A stretch of 64,000 nt of DNA from Arenicola marina (Eukaryota; Annelida; Polychaeta; Arenicolidae): positions 124,001 through 188,000 of the forward strand of contig CAXHSH010000293.1 of NCBI GenBank assembly GCA_964019135.1. Direction: 5' to 3'. The translations under genes and the position numbers were made by a program. The notes beneath the pieces are model-generated. The model searched no databases. It was not told the DNA's origin and saw only the letters and a list, made by a program, of their open reading frames with translations. Shown piece after piece: positions 32,066 to 41,973 of the stretch; position 1 is the stretch's first letter, and every line of letters begins with the position of its first letter.

Positions 32066-32140
32066 GTCGTTATGGCTTAGTGGTAGAGTGCTCGACTGCG
32101 GACTTTAAGGTTGAGGGTTCGAATTCCACCTCGTTCTGTA
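32066..32140 (+). repeat. tRNA-derived sequence with pol III boxes
   Basis: It has a good box A (TGGCTTAGTGG at 32073-32083) and box B (GGTTCGAATTC at 32116-32126), spaced as in a tRNA. The acceptor ends do not pair and the anticodon stem is poor, so it is a SINE head or tRNA pseudogene rather than a working tRNA gene. Confidence 0.5.
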
Positions 32141-35100
32141 GTAGGTTTTTCAATTTATTATATTTGTGTCACAACCAGTGCAGCCACAACGCAAATCATC
32201 TCCGTCAATATCTAGTAGTTTGTATGATATATTTTCTTAATAATTGTTTCATTGACGGTTAACAGTATTCATAATTACGTTGGCACCCTGAAACTGAACC
32301 TTCAGAGACCTACCTGTGTTTAAATGTCGCTTTGTTGCAGTGTATAAGTTCACTGGGAGTTGTAGATTATATGACTGTTTATAAACAACGGTAGTGTAAT
32401 AAGATTTGTAGTTGCCACTAATTTAGGGAATGTCAGGCACCGACTGGTTAAAACCCCCTTTCTTATAGGGCATGCAAGTGAATCTCGTTTTATGTGTGCG
32501 ATACCTCACGAGATCAGATTTTGGGGACAACGACGTTATATGCGACCTTAAGTTTTCACTGCGCAGCTCACTCGCTCCCTGCTTGACAAATCAAAACGCT
32601 GTCATTCTAGTCACGATTTAGGACGCGGAACCAGCAAACTGCGTGGTGAGCGAGGCGAGAAAAGGGTGGTTCCCTTCTAGACCTGTATGCAACTTAAATA
32701 AGCACCTGTTACCTATCTAGTGACAATATATTGTTGAAAGACACTTTGAACTTGTATTTTCCCGTATCAATAACTGCGGTCAGTAAACTTGGCGCACTAC
32801 AGCCCGCTGAATACCCAATATTTGAGCTGGCCTGACTGTGTTGCTGACGTCCGAATTACAGATGACAAGCGGAATAAACCATAATTCAAACAGTTATTGT
32901 TTTCGACATATGGATTCATCTTGTAATTGACGAACATATATCCAATATTTCTTAGCATTATTATACTGCTGATGCATAGGGGTGATTTTATGAGCAGGTA
33001 TGATAGAGCCACTTGAGCTCAATAATACTTAATCATTATTTTACCACGAATGATTTCATTACATTTTTGTCCGAATCAAGAAATCCATTTTGAAGGCTTT
33101 GACAAATTATAACTAACCTTTATTTAAATAAAGATTTGAATGGGAATAACATTATAAATTTAAACAAACTTTAACTGTATTAACTTAAATATTGTGACAT
33201 TATATAAATCCTCAATCATGCACTTATATGTAGCAAATATTTGATGTCAAATAATGTGTACAATGTACCTACATATTTGTCTGAGATATATATCACACAT
33301 AGATCTAAGCATATGGGAAATGATATGTCTTTTACATATGATTTTATCTATGATTTTTTTAATTTTTTTATTACATTGAAATTTTGAGTTTTTTGCAAGT
33401 GAGCAATCAAGTGAACATACCAATAAAACATTTGCAAAGTATGTAAATATACATTAGACAAAATTACAAAGTATGTGTATGCAAATGTCAACTAAATCTA
33501 TGAAGAAATAAAAAAGTTAACAGACTGCATAAAACTCTAGAACATTTCAAGAAAATTGATGAATTTGCCAATGTCATGAATACGTTAGTCATCACAGAAA
33601 GTAGAAAGTTGATTATTATAGCCTACTGAATTGCAATGTCCAGTTATATTTTAAAGTGTTGTAAACTGGTCTTTTCAAATATAATAATTGAACACGTTAT
33701 TATATATACTATAGCAACCGAGCAGAAGTCTGAAAAAGTGACTATTCGACACCAGTTTATTTATTACGACATACAGGATTTATTAACAAAGCAATATGTC
33801 TTGGTGCTCTTGTCACAACTGTAGCTATATGTTAGAGAAAAGAATAAAAGTAACAACATGTGCCATATATATTGCAGATTAGTATCATTTTATTGTTATT
33901 TGTGATGTGAATGCTGGTTAAATGAAAATATATGTACATAAACCTGCCAAAAAAATGTTAATGTTACTTGTGTCCTTATGTGCTACTTGTTATTATGGAT
34001 ATTTTTCTTAGTTTGTAGTTTTTTGTTTGATGAATATATATCATATCTACAGACTTCAGGACAACATTACCAAAAGGTGTAAGTTATGCAGCATAAATTT
34101 CAATGTAGATATCAATTTGCAAATGTCATGAACAATATTTGTCACCCAAAGTTGATGATTATTATATTTATTAAGGTACACAGGATTTATTAACCAAGGA
34201 ATGTGCCCTTGTCATTACTATAGTTGAACGCAGGACAATTAAGAGATGAAGTTGACCTAACAAAATGTAAAATATATATTGATGATCCCTTTATTGGGAT
34301 TTTTTATGTTTATGCTGGTTAAATAAAAATGTCTCTATATATCTCCATATCTAATATATTTATAAATATATTTCATAATGTTAATGAATTCCTTATGGGT
34401 TCATTGTTATCCATATTTTTAATAGTTTTTTTTTGTTTTTTTTAAGTATATGTTTTATGTATAGACGATCAGGACAAAAGTAGCTATGAAAGGTGTAATT
34501 TAATCAAAATTAATTGGACAACCTTAAAAGGAAATTTTATGAATTTGATGAAGTATGAAGTATCTCTTGTTTTGTACCTTCACTTAGTTTTTGTATCTGC
34601 TACATTTGAAATACCTGCAGATTTTATTTTATACCATATGTTGTAAACCCAATTAAACTGATAAGATAGATACAAATCCAATGCAAAGAGACAAATAGAA
34701 ACTTGGACTGATTATCATCATGTTTATGCAATGTATGAGCAAAAAGGTAGTGACTCTTGAAGGTTATACACTGAATTATTATTGATTCTGTATGATTACA
34801 TTGAGCGTTTCCTTGTGCGTTTATGTCAAAATTAGCAAAAGAAAGTGTACTTTAATTAATTAAAAATAAAAGGAAATGTTGCAATTAAAGATTTATGCAG
34901 AACTAAAGCTACCAGTAAACTGAACGTAGACACATCAGCTATACAAATTAATAATATCAACACCAGTGTACACCTATAAAAATCTAAAAACTTTTTGTTT
35001 TGTTTTTTAAATAAAGGCTTAATTCCACCATTTCCATAAAGAGCAAGCATAGATTATCTTTTTTTGCTAGCATATTTGAAAGGATCCGTTATAATGAGGT

Positions 35101-35173
35101 ATGACTGAAGTCGACTGCATACATGTATATACTTCTTGGATATTAAGTTTGCCTTAAAAATGCGTGTAGCTAT
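32141..35173. other. AT-rich region without genes; diverged repeat of about 400 bp
   Basis: About 3 kb, strongly A/T-biased, with no convincing frame. Within 33440-34500 similar blocks recur about 407 bp apart: CAGGATTTATTAACAAAGCA against CAGGATTTATTAACCAAGGA, and ATGCTGGTTAAATGAAAAT against ATGCTGGTTAAATAAAAAT. This suggests an old tandem repeat of two to three units. Confidence 0.45.
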
Positions 35174-37230
35174 TTGATCCAAAGTATTATACCTGACAAA
35201 ACCGCCAGCACTTGCGCAGATAAAATTCTGAATGAAGTTATCAGTCGGTTTGGCTGTCCCCACGACATGCACTCTGACCTAGGAAGAAATTATGAAAGCG
35301 ACATATTCAAAGAACTCTGCAGATTGCTAGAAATTAGGAAAACCAGGACAACCCCCAGAAACCCAAGAGGAAACGGACAACCAGAACGCTTCAATCGTAC
35401 CATGGTGAAAATGATTAAGTCATACCTAAAGGATGAACAAACTGACTGGGATATTGACCTTGGATGTCTCGCCGGAGCTCACAGAGCAACCCCACATGAG
35501 TCTACGGGCATGAGCCCAAACATGATGATGCTAGGGAGGGAAGTGCGAATCCCAGGAGAAGTAATCTTCGGAAGCACAACCACAGAGGGAGATGTGTGTA
35601 ACTATGGAAACTATATCCAGGGACTTCGAGATCGAATGCAAGCAGCGCATCAAGTGGCTCGAAGAAGACTGAACGCCAATGCTAGAAGACATAAGCAGCT
35701 TTATGACAGACATTGTTTCGTCCATGATTACAAGGAAGGAGACGCTGTGTGGTATCTGTCTGAGACCAGAAAAACTGGTATATGCCCAAAGCTGCAGCCC
35801 TCATTCGAAGAACCCTATGTGATTATGAAGAAGCTGAGTGACCAGAACTACCAGAAGACTTGACCAGAAGCAAGAATGGGCCACAAAAAGCCATTCACCA
35901 CAACAAGTTAAAACCTTATGAGGGGACCAACCAGCCCAGGTGGCAGAAAAAAATATATAATTAAGGATAAATAAGTTATTCTTACTAACCAGTGGAAACC
36001 CATATGCCTAAATACATATCCCTCCTTATTCTTAACTCCCACACAGAAATGGCCGCAGTATCTCAAGTTGCCCTCCGGGGACGTGTCTATCAATGCAACC
36101 ACTGCTGCCGGTTCCTGGCTGAGAAACAGAGGGTCATCAGCCATATATTCAAGCACCATCTACCACTCGAGGTGGCACCTTTCTATTGTAGCCTATGTTT
36201 GTTCCGGTGCACCCGCCGTCGTGACCTAGACCGGCACCGGGAGAAATACCAGCTACACACCAACCTCATGAAGCAGCGCAGGATGGAAGACGGACAAGAT
36301 CAGCCCTTCCTCAAAGAGAGTAGGAGGAAGTATGAAATGACGGAGAAGGACATGAGTCTGCTAAGCGCGGAGGAGTCGGAAGCGGTGTGGCAGGGCAGAG
36401 TAAAAAACAGCTACCCGGAATACCACCCAACCCCAATCGAGAACCTGCCCACGACCCTCATAGTGGGTGGCACCACCCACCAGGATGAGGAAAACTCACC
36501 CCAGGAGAGAGTATTTCCTCAAGTGACCACGGGCAACCTCATTGAGGTGGTACTTGGTCCCAGCCTAGAGCCAAGCACTGGGGAAAAGAATGACAGCTTC
36601 GGCGAATTGGGTGAAGACAACATCCCCTTAACCCCCCTGTCCCTTCCAGAGGAGTTGCTGGAGCCTGTTTTCAGCTCCCTGGTGAGCTCCACCACCACAG
36701 ACGTCACCCCCAACACCTGGCCAAGAGCCCCAACTAAACAGTGCCCTTCAGTCAGTGTCACAATCCCGGACACCCCCTCCAATAGCAGCGACACTGAGGT
36801 CCCACCACTGCCTATACCTACGCCACCCGAAGAAATAGAGATTATCACCGAAGAGGCTGCCACCACACAGGAGTTGGAGTTGGAAGACGTCATTGACCTG
36901 GATGTGGAGGAGGAGGAGCTGGGTTCCATCGCCAGTCCCCCCACCCCACGAGAGGAAGCACCAGTCCAGCCCCCCTGTTACAACTGCCCCACTTGTGGAC
37001 CAACCCTGCAGAAATATGACCTACAACTTCAGCGAAACACCGAAGCCTTAGGAACACTAACCGCAGAACTCTCGGAAATGAAAAGCATCTTTCGAGAGAT
37101 CCTCCAAGCCCTACTTGCCCCAGAGCACCTCCTGGAAGCCAAAAGGAGTGAGGTGAGACAGACCAGGACTACTCTCCACCATCAGTCTCCCACCCGACGA
37201 CCTCACCCATATCGCCCATCCCGTCGATGA
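35174..37230 (+). mobile_element. Ty3/Gypsy fossil: integrase plus downstream zinc-finger ORF
   Basis: The integrase C-terminal half (SDLGRNYESDIFKELCRLL, GNGQPERFNRTMVKMI, then a GDAVWYLSETRK module) is followed after a short gap by an ORF that I count as the element's own extra gene. Earlier pol parts, gag and LTRs were not found here. The copy is incomplete and broken, with few breaks in the remaining part, so it is probably not very old. Confidence 0.75.
36049..37230 (+). CDS. C2H2 zinc-finger ORF downstream of Gypsy integrase
   Basis: It opens at MAAVSQVALRG, with ATG at 36049 chosen because the upstream residues are not part of the conserved-looking start. It ends at TGA after 393 residues. 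Two zinc fingers lie near the N-terminus: CNHCCRFLAEKQRVISHIFKHH and CSLCLFRCTRRRDLDRHREKY. A long acidic, Pro/Thr-rich middle follows, then CYNCPTCG and a predicted coiled coil (LQLQRNTEALGTLTAELSEM), ending in a basic tail. The location after integrase matches accessory ORFs of some Gypsy elements. A role in nucleic-acid binding is inferred. A captured host zinc-finger exon is the alternative. Confidence 0.6.
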   Translation: MAAVSQVALRGRVYQCNHCCRFLAEKQRVISHIFKHHLPLEVAPFYCSLCLFRCTRRRDLDRHREKYQLHTNLMKQRRMEDGQDQPFLKESRRKYEMTEKDMSLLSAEESEAVWQGRVKNSYPEYHPTPIENLPTTLIVGGTTHQDEENSPQERVFPQVTTGNLIEVVLGPSLEPSTGEKNDSFGELGEDNIPLTPLSLPEELLEPVFSSLVSSTTTDVTPNTWPRAPTKQCPSVSVTIPDTPSNSSDTEVPPLPIPTPPEEIEIITEEAATTQELELEDVIDLDVEEEELGSIASPPTPREEAPVQPPCYNCPTCGPTLQKYDLQLQRNTEALGTLTAELSEMKSIFREILQALLAPEHLLEAKRSEVRQTRTTLHHQSPTRRPHPYRPSRR

Positions 37231-38295
37231 GTTCATGACCCCAACATCCCTCTCATCACCAGCCGTACAGAACCCCCACCCTTGGTATTATGGTGCTATA
37301 AGTCTCAAATCTTGATGGGTAAAAGTTTATTCCTATTACTGTTATCACTGCTACCACTGTTATTTGTATAAGGATGTTCTTAAGGACAGAATCTGAACTG
37401 GGATAGTGAAGAAAGAGGATTACTGGGACAAAAGAAAACTGAACTAAATATGACGGGGCTGAAGGGTTGTGTATGTTGCCTGTACAGATAGATTATAGGA
37501 ACAGTGGAGATATTCCACCTGTATTGTTGGAAGGATATAGTTATAGCTTTGGCAAGTGACGTAAAGATTATAAATAAGTAAGGAGGCCTAATGTAGTATA
37601 AGACTATTGTAATAGTTGCCAGTTGTTGAAAGGGTATATGGACAAGTGACTGAATTGTAGAAGGAAAGGGGAACCGTGAGGACACGGTAAAAATAAAGGG
37701 GGGATAATGAAACGAAACCACCTTGTCAAGTTGTTCTTCCCACCACAGAATATTAAATTATAGCACGAAAGCATTTCCCAAGAGAATCCGGTAATTAAAT
37801 AGCTTAAGAAGCAAACCCAGGCCTGAACCTCAAGCCTGACACAGCTAGGCGGCACTGACACTGTCACTGCACTGAGTCTCAGTCACTGGAAAACACATGG
37901 CAGACCACATCACATGGCCAAAAATGCTCAATGTTTGGAAATCCCTAAAACACACATAAGACGCAACCTGTTAGCATAAATCTATGGGCACTAGGTCTCT
38001 GGGGGAACGAATTTAATGGTCCCTCACCTGGATATCGATGCCGTGACTGGATATCCACATAAAAACGACAGAAACGGAGCAACACGCAGACTAAACCATC
38101 CTTCGAGACAGACAACAACCCACTCTGCCCGCCAGAGGGGGCGATTGAGGACACTCATCATGATTACGTACGAGGCGAAGCGCCCCCTGCCGAGAGAGTG
38201 CGCGCCATCGACAATCGAACTAGGTCAGGTCGATGCCAGGTCAAGGTTGCGTCTGTCATAGTTGCAGACGACAGGAGCTACGTGGTAAGTATTGG
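37231..38295. other. No gene; possible remains of LTR sequence
   Basis: It contains a purine tract AAATAAAGGGGGGATAATGA at about 37690-37708, which could be the polypurine tract of the preceding fossil. Nothing else was recognised with confidence. Confidence 0.3.
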
Positions 38296-39992
38296 TGTAA
38301 GACTTACGCCAGGGATAAACTTATGTTGTGCCTAGCATCAATAGTATATTTTATTATTCTTCTCGATGTATAAAGCCACGGAAATATTTATTGTACGCCG
38401 ACAACGGTAAACGCGGAATGTAGGCAGTAGCTTTGTTTATCGTAAAACCAACATCTAAAAATAGGCGATGGTAGGGTCAGGTGACCCGACGACTTGTAGG
38501 GGGCGGGGCTTAGTCAAAACCCACCGTGGTTGGGTTTCTTTCCCCACCAATGTAGAATCGACCGCGGTAGGGTCACCTGTCCCAACACGGGTGGGGAAGG
38601 GCCAGGCTATATAATATAAGGAGCCCAGAACTGGGGATCGAGAGCACTGAGCGCTGGACTCGCGCAGGTACTCACCTTAGATAAGCTCCAGAGGCCGTAT
38701 TCATAATCGCCACTTAGGTTACGCCACTAGACTTAGCGCTAAGTGGAAGATTTGTCGAGCGATTATCGGGTTCAAAATACATAAGGAGTCACCCAAAATA
38801 TAGATTTTCTGCATTCAGAAAATGGTAACATTATGTTGAAGAGGATTTCTTAATCATGAGCACCACCACAACGAGCTGGTGAGGCTAAGATGAAAATGCA
38901 CTTTTCGTGCGTAACTTACGAGGGGATTATGAATACGGCCCCAGGCGACGAGGGTTATTCCCTTAGCCTGCGGATGTTAGTGGTTTAAGGGTGTTTATTT
39001 TAGCATTGAAAGGTCGGATGGAGGTTTCCCGTCATAGACCGGAGATGCTATGAATGATAGTGCGTATAGTGTAAAATCCTTTTAGCTTATCGGGCGTACA
39101 TTGAATTATCAATTGGTTTAGCCTACAACAGATGTCCATTCCTGGGGTTAGCCAAATTGTTGTTTAGTGTAGCCTGAAGTTTGTTAATTTTCCCCGAGTA
39201 CCGTGCAGGCCTACAATAGATGTATCATGCCTAGGGTTGAATGCCATGTACTTTATGGGACCTTATGATATGAGTTGAAGCGACCGTGAGACAGTTGAAG
39301 GTTACGTTATGATTTAGTGCTTCGCTGTTAGGACAACCATATCTACAACAGACGTCACATTCCTGGGATTTGGGCCTGTTCCTGAAACTAGCACTGGTAG
39401 AGTACAAGAGGTACAAGAGGGTAGGGACAGTGAAAATTTATATGTGAGTAGGAGAATTCTAATTTATCTTTCGCTCAGTTTATTTCTTGAGTTGAGTCCA
39501 TGTGTATATGTAGATAAATCGGTATTGGTAATTTAAGTAATAACTAAGTCGGGTTCAAAACTTAAGCAGTAATTACCGGCCAGAGTAACTGAGTGTACGT
39601 GTGTGAGTGCGTGTGATCCGGGAAAGGTGGTGATCTCCACTAACCCGTGGTATATGAGATACGCGGATAGGGTGCCCCCCTCTCCAGCGGCGGATATGAA
39701 CAGGTGTGACTGACAGGTGGGCGTGGTTCCGCTACACCTTGTGTGCATGTACTAGCAGAAAGGTGAATAACCTTGGCTAGTGGTGTGCGTTCGTACAGGA
39801 AAGGTGAGGATTCCCACCAACCTGTGTGGTTTTGTGGCCATTAGAGAAACAACCTGACACATAGTTAAGATCAAGTACTTGCAGCGAGTTTGCGAACGAA
39901 ATAAAAGTATTAAGAACATTCACGGTGCTCATTCCTACCCGCCTGGCAAACGGAACATTTCCGTTACCATCATTGGTAGCGTTTCCGTTACA
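38296..39992 (+). repeat. Putative 5' LTR
   Basis: It runs from TGTAAGACTTACGCC to ...CCGTTACA just before the primer site; the left border is inferred from the TG start and the right from the primer-site position. It contains a TATA box and imperfect internal repeats: CTACAACAGATGTCCATTCC-like blocks at about 39122, 39211 and 39341, and GGAAAGGTG...CCACTAACCYGTG blocks at about 39620 and 39800. It is unusually long for a Gypsy LTR. Confidence 0.5.
38608..38614 (+). promoter_or_regulatory. TATA box of the LTR promoter
   Basis: TATATAA lies in a GC-rich setting (GGGCCAGGC before, GGAGCCCAGAACTGG after), typical of an LTR core promoter with a start about 30 bp downstream. Confidence 0.55.
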
Positions 39993-39997
39993 ATTTT

Positions 39998-40014
39998 TGG
40001 TGTCAGAAGTGGGA
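39998..40014 (+). promoter_or_regulatory. Primer-binding site complementary to tRNA-Leu
   Basis: TGGTGTCAGAAGTGGGA is the reverse complement of the tRNA-Leu 3' end TCCCACTTCTGACA plus CCA as known from animals. It sits five bases after the inferred LTR end. Confidence 0.75.
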
Positions 40015-40287
40015 TGTACTATAGTTCGTACATCCAGTGATCGGAAAGCCAGGGTGAGCACCCACTAAAGTATACGGTTCGCAAACTGTTCGCAAACTGT
40101 TAGTGAATGCACATTACTTAAATTGAACAAAATAGCGGGTTTAGTGTATTGAAGATTAATTAAGGTATTTAAATAAGTGAACTGAGTTAGTGAATAGAGC
40201 TAGCTAACTAACACTGAATGAAAGGCATGGGCGGGAAAAAAAAGCTAAACGGGCCTAACGTTACGGGGGGGGGCAAAATCAAGTACT

Positions 40288-41973
40288 ATGACATCTGTCA
40301 GGATAGAGACTGGATTAGACGGAGCCAGAGGGGATTTACTTGTTGTTGAACAGCCTTATGCGAATCCTAGTCCAAAGGCTTGCCGTGGCAGAGGGAGTAG
40401 AACTGACATTCCCCGAACCCTACACGAGGTGGAAAACTTCCTGCAGACGTGCGAGCAGCATAGGGATGAGATTGCCTCCTTCTCGACCCTCATCGCCCCT
40501 TTGGTTAACATGGCAGACAGTCAAGAATACAACTGGGACAAGGAATGTCACGAAGCTTTTGAACAGCTGTCACGCCAAATGAGAGCAGCTTCGTTGCCGA
40601 CTGCACCACCGACCATAGATAATGACCCACCTACCCAATGGCAGAACTTCGCTGAGAGTATGACACACAAGGTCACCCAGATGACAAATGTCATGCAAGG
40701 ACTGACCAAAACCGTACACGAGGCCCTAACCCCCAGAATGACCGCTGCTACCCAAGGCCGGAGCAACCGACCCCTACAGACACGCCGTAGACAACCACAA
40801 CACACGACGCAGCCAGACGATAGCGCGGAAAGCGGCTCCGAAGACACTACAGATGGATGTGAGAATGACATATTTGATACTAATAGCTCCAGATCCACCT
40901 CGTGTAACAGCGTTACCCCGAGAACCCAAGGCGTCAGATATAGCAATGCAAAACTTCCCCCTTTCAACGGACATGAGTCCTGGAACGTCTGGTTGAATAG
41001 ATTTACTGAAGTAGCGGACAGACGTCGGTGGAGTGAAGAAGAACGACTAGATGAGATGCTGACCAGAATGCAGGGTGCAGCAGGTGACTTTGTTTTCGGA
41101 CAATTATCAAAGAAAACAAGATCACGATACACTCCACTAGTCAAGGAACTTAATAGCCGTTATCGAGTAATAGAATCAGCCAAGAGCTCATGCGCACAGT
41201 TCAGCCGAAGAACCCAGAAGATGGGAGAATCCATAGAAGAATTCGCCGCGGACCTAAAATGCTTGTATGATAAGGCATACCCCAACAGAGACCACTCGGT
41301 AAGGACAGAGGACCTACTGAGAAAATTTCTGAATGGCATCAGGGATGATCAGGCCAGATTCCACGTAGAGTACATCAATGAGCCTAGCAATATCGCTGAA
41401 GCACTGTACGAAGTCATCAATTTTACCGAGGCGCGGAGAAGACCAGCTTCCTATGAAAAGCCGTGTGAAAGCAGCCATAAGAAAGCTACCAGGATGGTTA
41501 AACCTGAATCGGATGGCGAAGAGAGCGACACGAGTAACAGTGATGGTACTGGTACAGTAGCCGCTATCCAACCGCAGAAACCGTATCCCGGCAGGCTGGA
41601 TAAGAAACCCAAGCCACAGGACAGAAAATACCAACACCAACCGTCAAGCGAGAATCAGGGGACCGAAGCACCTACCCGCGAACAGCTGGCGTTATTGCAA
41701 CAGAAAATCAAAGAGCTGGAGGCCCAGCTGAGTGAACAACGCCCCACTACAGACAACAGATGCTGCTTTAAATGCGGACAACCAGGACACCTTGCCAGAT
41801 CGTGTACAAACCCCCCTCCTCCCCATCTCCATACAAGGAACCACCCGCCCCACCAAGGAAACAGGTTGCCACCAACCAAGCAATTTAGGTACACCCCCAC
41901 GACGGCGACCTATCAAGCAACCCGCCAACAGCAGTGTATGAATGTGCAACCTTCAAGCAACAGTTTAAACTAG
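40288..41973 (+). CDS. gag ORF of the Gypsy element
   Basis: 561 residues with ATG at 40288. A Gag core follows at about residues 220-380 (KLPPFNGHESWNVWLNRF, then a helical capsid-like region with YRVIESAKSSCAQFSRRTQ and GESIEEFAADL). A zinc knuckle CFKCGQPGHLARSC lies near residue 490. The first 100 or so residues contain FSTLIAPLVNM and YNWDKECHEAFEQL, which resemble the reverse transcriptase-RNase H connection of Gypsy pol and not Gag. The 3' end overlaps pol in another frame, as in families that use programmed frameshifting. Confidence 0.85.
   Translation: MTSVRIETGLDGARGDLLVVEQPYANPSPKACRGRGSRTDIPRTLHEVENFLQTCEQHRDEIASFSTLIAPLVNMADSQEYNWDKECHEAFEQLSRQMRAASLPTAPPTIDNDPPTQWQNFAESMTHKVTQMTNVMQGLTKTVHEALTPRMTAATQGRSNRPLQTRRRQPQHTTQPDDSAESGSEDTTDGCENDIFDTNSSRSTSCNSVTPRTQGVRYSNAKLPPFNGHESWNVWLNRFTEVADRRRWSEEERLDEMLTRMQGAAGDFVFGQLSKKTRSRYTPLVKELNSRYRVIESAKSSCAQFSRRTQKMGESIEEFAADLKCLYDKAYPNRDHSVRTEDLLRKFLNGIRDDQARFHVEYINEPSNIAEALYEVINFTEARRRPASYEKPCESSHKKATRMVKPESDGEESDTSNSDGTGTVAAIQPQKPYPGRLDKKPKPQDRKYQHQPSSENQGTEAPTREQLALLQQKIKELEAQLSEQRPTTDNRCCFKCGQPGHLARSCTNPPPPHLHTRNHPPHQGNRLPPTKQFRYTPTTATYQATRQQQCMNVQPSSNSLN

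Noticed and set aside
32066-32140. Functional tRNA gene
   Set aside because: Box A and box B are good, but the acceptor stem does not pair and the anticodon stem is defective.
36519-36944. Minus-strand Ser-rich frame of 141 codons
   Set aside because: It is antisense to the zinc-finger ORF and low-complexity, with no family motif.
40548-41144. Minus-strand frame of 198 codons
   Set aside because: It is antisense to the gag ORF, and no recognised domain is present.
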